Assembly: GCA_030040175.1 (NCBI GenBank)
Contig: JASHUF010000321.1
Span: 1 to 7,472 of the forward strand
Direction: 5' to 3'
DNA: 7,472 bases
Source of the DNA: Acidobacteriaceae bacterium
Lineage (GTDB): Bacteria; Acidobacteriota; Terriglobia; Terriglobales; Acidobacteriaceae
Shown here: piece by piece, positions 1 to 4,293 of the stretch
Layout: each line of letters begins with the position of its first letter
Numbering within the stretch: position 1 is the first letter of the stretch
Position numbers and translations under genes: made by a program
The notes under the pieces: generated by a model
What the model saw: only the letters and a program-made list of their open reading frames with translations
Told to the model about the DNA's origin: nothing
The model's database searches: none

Positions 1-15
1 CATGGCTTTGTAAAA

Positions 16-78
16 GGGCCCGGCTTCCCGGGGCCCCCAGCGACAGGTCTTCGTCGCTGGGGTGGCTTGAGCCGGGCC
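16..78. repeat. Nested stem-loop (hairpin within a hairpin)
   Basis: The outer stem pairs 17-25 (GGCCCGGCT) perfectly with 70-78 (AGCCGGGCC). Inside it a second perfect 10-bp stem pairs 35-44 (CCCCAGCGAC) with 53-62 (GTCGCTGGGG) around an 8-nt loop. A competing stem, 16-23 with 28-36, is possible with one bulged G. GGCTT occurs at 22-26 and again at 64-68, bracketing the inner hairpin. No T-run follows on either strand, so a classical intrinsic terminator is unlikely. It looks like a REP-type intergenic element, possibly one hairpin inserted into the loop of another. Confidence 0.6.
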
Positions 79-104
79 GCAAAGGCCGCATCAACGTTGG
101 GGCT

Positions 105-165
105 TTAGCTCCTGAGGGACACTACCCAACCGCCTGAGGCCATTGATGCAACCAACTCTAGCGCG
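105..165. repeat. Intergenic repeat module M1, copy 1
   Basis: This 61-nt stretch matches 3002-3062 in the same orientation at 58 of 61 positions by manual alignment. The differences are at 110, 144 and 162. The module contains CCTGAGG twice (111-117 and 133-139) and ends with CAACTCTAG followed by a GCG-like end. It starts in a small palindromic head, GGGGCTTTAGCTCC, which can fold with one G-T pair. It is noncoding and probably a dispersed genomic repeat. Confidence 0.85.
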
Positions 166-261
166 TGAGCAGCCCGGCAGAATCCGTGCTCTCCCACCGT
201 TCGCGCAAAGAACGCCCGAACGATGGGGCGCCCGGCGAGCTGATGGGTTAGCAGGCTCGCG
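161..261. repeat. Intergenic hairpin module M2, copy 1
   Basis: This module shares blocks with 2845-2938: GCGCGTGAGCAG at the start, a CCCACC...GCGCAAA...AACGC...GATGGGGC core, CCCGGCG, and GCAGGCTCGCG at the end. The core folds by pairing 193-203 with 217-227, 11 bp with one mismatch, around a 13-nt loop. Copies differ most in the loop and spacer lengths. It overlaps the last bases of M1 copy 1, so here the order is M1 then M2. It resembles REP-like hairpins. Confidence 0.7.
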
Positions 262-559
262 GCGATGCCCGTTGCTGCAGCGCAGGTTGCTCTTCTTTTG
301 TGTTCCGGCGCTGCCTCTTTTGGGTGAGGGTTCCTTCGCAGTTAATCCGTGAGCGGCGCATATATGGCTGGATTCGCTGCCAATGGAGCGCTGGAAGTAC
401 TTAGGTTGCAACCCCTGCCCCCTTTTTTGTGATTTATAGCGGAGGCGGTTGCGGCTTAGCATTTCCTTGATGGGAATAGAGTTTCGTAAATCCCTAGATA
501 GAGCCGGGAGCAAGAGGAAAAAGAGAAAAGCCACCGGCCAATCAGGAAAAGATAAAGGT
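262..559 (+). other. Leader region of the diguanylate cyclase gene, no gene seen
   Basis: No convincing gene lies in this roughly 300-bp stretch. It is less GC-rich than its surroundings. It contains a perfect 10-bp palindrome GGTTGCAACC at 404-413, a C-run plus T-run at 412-429, and TATAGC at 435-440. None of these is spaced to give a confident sigma-70 promoter. GGAGG at 441-445 precedes an in-frame TTG at 449 with only 3 nt between them, which keeps open an earlier start for the cyclase. The A-rich stretch 510-558 would encode a Lys/Arg-rich, low-complexity N-terminus if translated. Confidence 0.4.
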
Positions 560-1849
560 ATGGATGTGAATCTGCCGGCGAACGCCGATTGCCTTGAACA
601 ACGTGGGATTCTCGATGCGCTGCCCGCGCTGGTTTTTCTGGAGCGCGAAGGGCAGATCGTCTATGCCAACGCAGAGGCGCGGCAGATGATGGGCAACGCG
701 GAAGAAGAGTGGATTCCGCGTCCGGTGGAAGACGTGCTGTGGGGACTGATGCCCGGCACCGCGGAGCCGCAGACGCACTTGGCCGGCACGCGGCGCGGCA
801 GCCCGTTTCACGCCACGCTGCCCACGGCGAACGGCCGTTTGCTGGCGGTGGAGGGGACCTACAGCATTTCCAATGCAGAACTGCGCGAGTCGGTGATTGT
901 AGCTCATCCCGGCGGGCGAGGGCGCGCGCCTAAAACGCGCCTGATGGAAGACGTGCTCGCCAGCATACCCGAGGCAGTGGCGATTGAGCATGGCGAGCAC
1001 GTGCTGTACACCAATCCTGCGTTTACCCGGATGTTCGGCTACACGGCGGAAGAAGCCGGCGGTGGAAGCCTGCGCGAACTGATTGTGCCCGATGAGCGAT
1101 TGCGCGAGCATGTAACTCTGGCAACGGACGTGAACGAGCGGGGACGTGTCACGGTGGAGACGGTGCGCCGCAACAAGGCCGGCGAGACGCTGGAAGTGAA
1201 CCTGCAGATGGCGCCCCTGCTGGTGGATGGGGCGCGGGCAGGCTACGTTTTTACTTTCCGCGATGCGGCTGAGTGCCATGCGTCTGAAGACGAGATGCAG
1301 CACCATGCCATGCACGACGCGCTCACGGGGCTTCCCAACCGGGCGCTGTTTCTCGATCATGTAAATCTGGCCTTGAGCCGCAGAGCGCGGCATCCCGAGC
1401 GCACTTGTGGAGTGCTCTCGCTGAATCTGGACCGGTTCCGCGAAGTCAACGACGCGCTGGGGCACGCCGCCGGCGACGCGCTGCTCAAGGAAGTTGCCGA
1501 GCGGCTGCGCCATGCGCTGCGCCCCGAGGACTCGGCGGCGCGGCTGGGCGGCGACGAGTTTGCTGCGCTGGTGGAAGACATCGCCGCGCCGGACGATCTC
1601 GAACATGTGGCCGGCCGTATTCTGCACGAAATGGCGAGACCGTTCGAGATCTTCGGACATGCGGTCGTCTCCGGCGCCAGCATCGGCGTGGCGGTTGCGG
1701 CCGAGTACACGGAGCCGGAGTTCTTGGTGCGCGTTGCATGCCAGGCGATGTACTGCGCCAAGCATGCGGGCGGCGGGCGCTACGAGCTGTTCGGCGAGCC
1801 GATTGAAGCGCAGGCTGGGGCGCGGGTTGCGGCACGCGCGCACGAGTAG
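560..1849 (+). CDS. Diguanylate cyclase with two PAS domains (PAS-PAS-GGDEF)
   Basis: GGDEF proteins make cyclic di-GMP from two GTP, controlling the switch between motility and biofilm. With the ATG at 560 the protein has 429 residues. PAS 1 is about residues 12-110 (ILDALPALVFLE, then IVYANAEA). PAS 2 is about 130-235 (IPEAVAIEHGEHVLYTNPAF, then FGYTAEE). The GGDEF domain starts at DALTGLPNR (253-261) and has an intact GGDEF motif (330-334), preceded by RPED (321-324) five residues upstream, which is the usual product-inhibition I-site spacing. NDALGHAAGD, the guanine-binding segment, is kept. The first Asp of the usual DxD metal site is Asn (residue 289). There is no signal peptide, membrane segment or EAL domain, so it should be a cytosolic sensor with an unknown PAS ligand. 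TTG 449 (weak spacing from GGAGG) and ATG 470 are in-frame alternatives. ATG 560 was chosen because PAS 1 begins just after it and the upstream part is low-complexity and basic. Confidence 0.88.
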   Translation: MDVNLPANADCLEQRGILDALPALVFLEREGQIVYANAEARQMMGNAEEEWIPRPVEDVLWGLMPGTAEPQTHLAGTRRGSPFHATLPTANGRLLAVEGTYSISNAELRESVIVAHPGGRGRAPKTRLMEDVLASIPEAVAIEHGEHVLYTNPAFTRMFGYTAEEAGGGSLRELIVPDERLREHVTLATDVNERGRVTVETVRRNKAGETLEVNLQMAPLLVDGARAGYVFTFRDAAECHASEDEMQHHAMHDALTGLPNRALFLDHVNLALSRRARHPERTCGVLSLNLDRFREVNDALGHAAGDALLKEVAERLRHALRPEDSAARLGGDEFAALVEDIAAPDDLEHVAGRILHEMARPFEIFGHAVVSGASIGVAVAAEYTEPEFLVRVACQAMYCAKHAGGGRYELFGEPIEAQAGARVAARAHE

Positions 1850-1871
1850 CAATCCGGTGTAGCATGAGCGC

Positions 1872-2786
1872 ATGACGCTCGCACAATCCTCTTCCCGTCC
1901 GGGCCAGCCGAAGAGACACACTTCCCGAGAATCCCCAAAAGAGCTGGTGATTGTGACCGGAATCTCCGGCGCGGGGAAGGCTTCGGCCCTGAAGGCCTTT
2001 GAGGATCTCGGCTTTCATTGCGTAGACAATCTGCCCCTGGAATTGTTGCCGGACTTTGCCCGCCTGGTGAGCCAATCGGCTGAAGTGGAGCGGGCCGCGA
2101 TCGTGGTGGATGTGCGCGAAGGCCCCACGCTCGACCGGTTGCCGGAGATCCTCAAAGACGTAAAGAAACTGCTGCACACGCGGGTGGTGTTTCTCGACGC
2201 GCAGGATGCGGTGCTGGTGCGGCGCTACTCCGAGACGCGGCGGCCGCACCCGCTGGGGCTCACGGAGACGGTGTCGCGTTCGATCGTGGAAGAGCGGCAG
2301 CTGCTGGACCCGATCCGTAACGTGGCCGATGCGCTGATCGACACCTCGAACTTCAACGTGCATGAGCTGCGCGCGCACATCCAGAGCCGGTTCGGCCACC
2401 GGGACGGGACCACGCAGCTGCTGGTGAGCTGCCTGAGTTTCGGATTCAAGAATGGCGTGCCGCTCGACGCGGACATGGTCTTCGACGTGCGCTTCCTGCC
2501 CAATCCGCACTTTGTGCCGGAGTTCCGCAAGAAAACCGGGCTCGACCCGAAGGTGGCCGCGTATGTGCGCGGTTTTCCGCAGACGGAGGAGTTCCTGGGC
2601 AAGGTGACCGCGCTCATGTTGTACCTGTTGCCGCACTACGTGAAGGAAGGGAAGAGTTATCTGACCGTGGCCTTCGGCTGCACCGGCGGCCAGCACCGCA
2701 GCGTGATGATGGCCGAGGAAGTGGGCAAGCGGCTCAAGAAGGCCGGCTATCAGGTGAAGGCGCTGCACCGGGACATTGTGCGATAG
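1872..2786 (+). CDS. rapZ: RapZ/YvcJ-family nucleotide-binding protein (RNase adapter family)
   Basis: This 304-residue protein matches the RapZ/YvcJ family along its whole length. In E. coli RapZ delivers the small RNA GlmZ to RNase E and so controls glucosamine-6-phosphate synthesis. In Bacillus YvcJ hydrolyses GTP. The role here is unknown. Visible features are the P-loop GISGAGKA (30-37) followed by ALKAFEDLGFHCVDNLP, a Walker-B-like VVDVREG (78-84), FLDAQDAVLVRRYSETRRPHPL (107-128), the C-terminal FDVRFLPNPHF (204-214), and the signature GCTGGQHRSV (269-278). The last P-loop position, normally Ser or Thr, is Ala37. The protein has about 20 more N-terminal residues than E. coli RapZ (284 aa). 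An ATG at 1864 is out of frame and closes at once, so 1872 is the first usable ATG. It follows the cyclase gene by 22 nt and may share its transcript. No strong ribosome-binding site is visible. Confidence 0.93.
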   Translation: MTLAQSSSRPGQPKRHTSRESPKELVIVTGISGAGKASALKAFEDLGFHCVDNLPLELLPDFARLVSQSAEVERAAIVVDVREGPTLDRLPEILKDVKKLLHTRVVFLDAQDAVLVRRYSETRRPHPLGLTETVSRSIVEERQLLDPIRNVADALIDTSNFNVHELRAHIQSRFGHRDGTTQLLVSCLSFGFKNGVPLDADMVFDVRFLPNPHFVPEFRKKTGLDPKVAAYVRGFPQTEEFLGKVTALMLYLLPHYVKEGKSYLTVAFGCTGGQHRSVMMAEEVGKRLKKAGYQVKALHRDIVR

Positions 2787-2812
2787 CGGTGTTTGCGGAG
2801 TTAGTGAGTTAG

Positions 2813-2829
2813 CATCCGTTGCGCGGATG
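2813..2829 (+). other. Small stem-loop just after rapZ
   Basis: CATCCG (2813-2818) pairs with CGGATG (2824-2829) around a 5-nt loop, 26 nt after the rapZ stop. There is no T-run, so a terminator role is only possible. It may equally be the edge of the repeat block that follows. Confidence 0.35.
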
Positions 2830-2844
2830 TGAGTGAGCAAGATG

Positions 2845-2938
2845 GCGCGTGAGCAGGGACCGTACTTTCCCACCCTTGGCGCAAAAACAAGAACGCGCCA
2901 ACGATGGGGCACCCGGCGCGATCGTTGGCAGGCTCGCG
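2845..2938. repeat. Intergenic hairpin module M2, copy 2
   Basis: This is the counterpart of 161-261. The core hairpin pairs 2869-2882 (CCCACCCTTGGCGC) with 2895-2908 (GCGCCAACGATGGG), 14 bp with two mismatches, around a 12-nt A-rich loop. A third segment, ATCGTTGGC at 2921-2929, is a perfect 9-bp complement of 2897-2905 and so competes for the middle arm. The 30 bases 2869-2898 match 5958-5987 at 26 positions, showing a third relative in the window. Confidence 0.75.
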
Positions 2939-2940
2939 CT

Positions 2941-3006
2941 GCTAACGCATTTTCTGAGTAGCTGCCTTCCGTCTTTGGGATACAGCTACTCAGAAAATGC
3001 GTTAGC
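2941..3006. repeat. Perfect 24-bp inverted repeat with 18-nt loop
   Basis: Bases 2941-2964 (GCTAACGCATTTTCTGAGTAGCTG split as GCTAACGCAT + TTTCTGAGTAGCTG) are exactly complementary to 2983-3006. The loop 2965-2982 can close further through TTCC and GGGA. The arms are more AT-rich than the surrounding DNA. It lies between M2 and M1 copy 2 and its right end overlaps the first 5 bases of M1 (TTAGC). There is no T-run after it. It could act as a transcript-stabilising or terminating structure between rapZ and the convergent hydrolase gene, or be a small palindromic mobile element. Confidence 0.9.
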
Positions 3007-3062
3007 CCCTGAGGGACACTACCCAACCGCCTGAGGCCATGGATGCAACCAACTCTAGTGCG
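3002..3062. repeat. Intergenic repeat module M1, copy 2
   Basis: This copy is 58/61 identical to 105-165 in direct orientation. It overlaps the last three codons of the hydrolase gene on the minus strand, including its stop codon (3055-3057, inside the repeat's CTCTAG). Here the module's head is the right arm of the 24-bp inverted repeat instead of the short GGGGCTTTAGCTCC palindrome seen in copy 1. Confidence 0.85.
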
Positions 3063-4146
3063 CTGCCGCGTGGCGGCGATGCGCGGCGTGCCGCTTGGAT
3101 TTGGGCTTTTGCGGCGGTGCGGACGCGGCAGGACGCGGATTCGCGGGCGCGATTGAGTCGAGCCAGCGCGCAAACTCCGCGGGGAAACTCACCGTGGTGG
3201 GTTGGCCGGGCGGCAGCCAGACGAACATCTTGGGTGCTGTGACTTTGTCGAAGAACGGAGGGTTCTCGGACGGCGCGCCATTCTGCGTCCGGGCAGGGAA
3301 GGGCAGAAACCAGAGCGAGGGGATGCGCAGCGTCTCGGCCGATGCTGTGAGGTCCCAGCGGTCGCGCGCCAGCAGATGCGCGGGCACGATGCGGGCGCGG
3401 GCATCGTCAAGGAGCGCGCGGGCCCCATCTTCGAGCGGCGAGTCGGCGACCACACCGGCCAGATCAGGATGCGCCGCGGCGAATTCAAGCGCGAGATCGG
3501 CGCCCAGGCCGCGGCCGTCGACAACCAGAAAATGCGGGTCAATGTGACGGGTTGCGGTCAGGTACGCAAAGGCCGAACCGGCGTCTTCGAGCCAGCGTTT
3601 TTCGCTGGGGTGGGCGAACAGGCTCTGGCCGTAGCCGCGATAGTCGAAGGCAAAGACGTTCACGCCGGCCGCGTGCAGTTGCCCAAGTGCGTCAACGGTG
3701 TTGGAGAGATTGCCGTCTCGATCGTGGAGGTAGAGCACGGTGTAGCGGCTTTCCGGCGCATCGGGCGCGGCGGGAATCCACCAGCCGCTGAGCCGCGCGA
3801 TCCCGGAGGGCGTGGTGGCAAAGCCGATCGCGTCGAAGGCCAGGCCCGCGCTTGCGGGCGTACGCGCGATGACCGCCGAGGGGTGATAGAGCAACTGCCA
3901 GCTCCCTTGCCAATAGAGCAGGCAGAGCACGCCCCAGACGCACAGGGCCGCGGCGGCGAGGGCCCCCGTTATAGCCAGAAGCAGCCAGCGCCACGAGACC
4001 TGCGCCGGAGCCGCGGGGGCGGGTCCGCGCGGCGCGGTTCGGTTGCGAGCAGCCTGCGCGAGCGCGGACTGAAGGCCCGGCCCAGGGGCAGAAGCGGACG
4101 GCCGCCTGCCGGCGATGACCTGGAGGTTGGGTTTCTTGCGCGCCAT
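3055..4146 (-). CDS. Membrane-anchored alpha/beta-hydrolase-fold protein, probably catalytically inactive
   Basis: This 363-residue protein has a basic, Ala/Pro-rich N-terminus (1-50), one membrane segment (about 52-79) and an alpha/beta-hydrolase domain most like the BEM46/ABHD13-17 group. Recognisable family landmarks are VLYLHDRDGN (137-146), FAFDYRGYGQS (165-175), PSEKRWLEDA (180-189) and GVVADSPLEDGAR (231-243). The nucleophile elbow, normally GxSxG, reads GRGLG (211-215), with Gly213 where the catalytic Ser belongs. The usual acid segment (HGxxD) is replaced by FLPFPARTQN (280-289), and the GH of the catalytic His by PPGQP (312-316). So no member of the triad is evident. The tail (339-363) is rich in Pro, Ala, Lys and His. 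The N-in topology with the domain outside the cytoplasm is a guess, since the positive-inside rule would place the basic N-terminus inside. The ATG at 4146 follows a 147-bp region shared with the divergent isomerase-like gene. A binding or structural role is more likely than hydrolysis. No specific function is assigned. Confidence 0.8.
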   Translation of the reverse strand: MARKKPNLQVIAGRRPSASAPGPGLQSALAQAARNRTAPRGPAPAAPAQVSWRWLLLAITGALAAAALCVWGVLCLLYWQGSWQLLYHPSAVIARTPASAGLAFDAIGFATTPSGIARLSGWWIPAAPDAPESRYTVLYLHDRDGNLSNTVDALGQLHAAGVNVFAFDYRGYGQSLFAHPSEKRWLEDAGSAFAYLTATRHIDPHFLVVDGRGLGADLALEFAAAHPDLAGVVADSPLEDGARALLDDARARIVPAHLLARDRWDLTASAETLRIPSLWFLPFPARTQNGAPSENPPFFDKVTAPKMFVWLPPGQPTTVSFPAEFARWLDSIAPANPRPAASAPPQKPKSKRHAAHRRHAAAH

Positions 4147-4219
4147 GGCTACGATTGCACTTCTATGCTAACCTGCGCATTTGCCTTCGCCGCGAAGAGC
4201 GCTTTTTCCGCGGCAAACG

Positions 4220-4249
4220 CTGGCAGAGGCCGCGGGGACGATGTAAGAT
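4220..4249 (+). promoter_or_regulatory. Possible promoter of the isomerase-like gene
   Basis: CTGGCA (4220-4225) and TAAGAT (4244-4249, preceded by TG at 4242-4243) are each 4/6 matches to the sigma-70 -35 and -10 boxes, with an 18-nt spacer. Transcription would start near 4256, just before the operator candidate. The matches are weak and position is the main argument. Confidence 0.3.
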
Positions 4250-4265
4250 GGCTGTTTGGCGGAAA

Positions 4266-4279
4266 CGATAACGTTAACG
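4266..4279. promoter_or_regulatory. Candidate LacI-family operator
   Basis: CGATAACGTTAACG is a 14-bp palindrome with one mismatched pair, centred on the CG of AACGTT, as in many LacI/GalR-family operators. It lies 14 nt upstream of the start codon of the isomerase-like gene, touching the ribosome-binding site (AAGGGG, 4280-4285), and downstream of the possible start of transcription. A repressor there would block transcription. No LacI-type regulator gene is in the window. Palindromes of this quality occur by chance in a few places in 7.5 kb, so location carries the call. Confidence 0.45.
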
Positions 4280-4285
4280 AAGGGG
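4280..4285 (+). promoter_or_regulatory. Ribosome-binding site fixing the start of the isomerase-like gene
   Basis: AAGGGG sits 8 nt before the ATG at 4294. It decides the start in a reading frame that stays open for over 360 codons further upstream. Confidence 0.65.
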
Positions 4286-4293
4286 ATTCCGAT

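Noticed and set aside
2..13. ATG GCT TTG TAA at the left edge as the end of an upstream gene
   Set aside because: Only a few codons are visible and nothing supports a reading frame. It may be a gene end, but this cannot be shown from the window.
143..352. Small plus-strand open frame (69 codons)
   Set aside because: It starts inside M1 and runs through M2, so the peptide is just translated repeat. No ribosome-binding site is visible.
404..413. Perfect 10-bp palindrome GGTTGCAACC upstream of the cyclase gene as an operator
   Set aside because: About seven such palindromes are expected by chance in a window this long, and there is no confident promoter beside it.
542..1921. Long minus-strand open frame opposite the cyclase gene
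   Set aside because: The plus strand has clear PAS and GGDEF motifs. The minus-strand product has no recognisable domain.
2849..3034. Small plus-strand open frame (61 codons) after rapZ
   Set aside because: It lies wholly in M2, the inverted repeat and M1. Repeat-derived peptides like this are often mis-annotated as hypothetical proteins.
1485..3173. Long minus-strand open frame opposite the cyclase end, rapZ and the repeats
   Set aside because: Its translation is Arg/His-rich and unlike any family, while the plus strand encodes a clear RapZ. It is a by-product of high GC content.
3202..4293. Upstream in-frame extension of the isomerase-like gene (an open frame giving 913 residues in total)
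   Set aside because: It is entirely antisense to the hydrolase gene or in the promoter region, has Arg/Gly-rich composition without family similarity, and a good ribosome-binding site with ATG at 4294 fits the FucI N-terminus.
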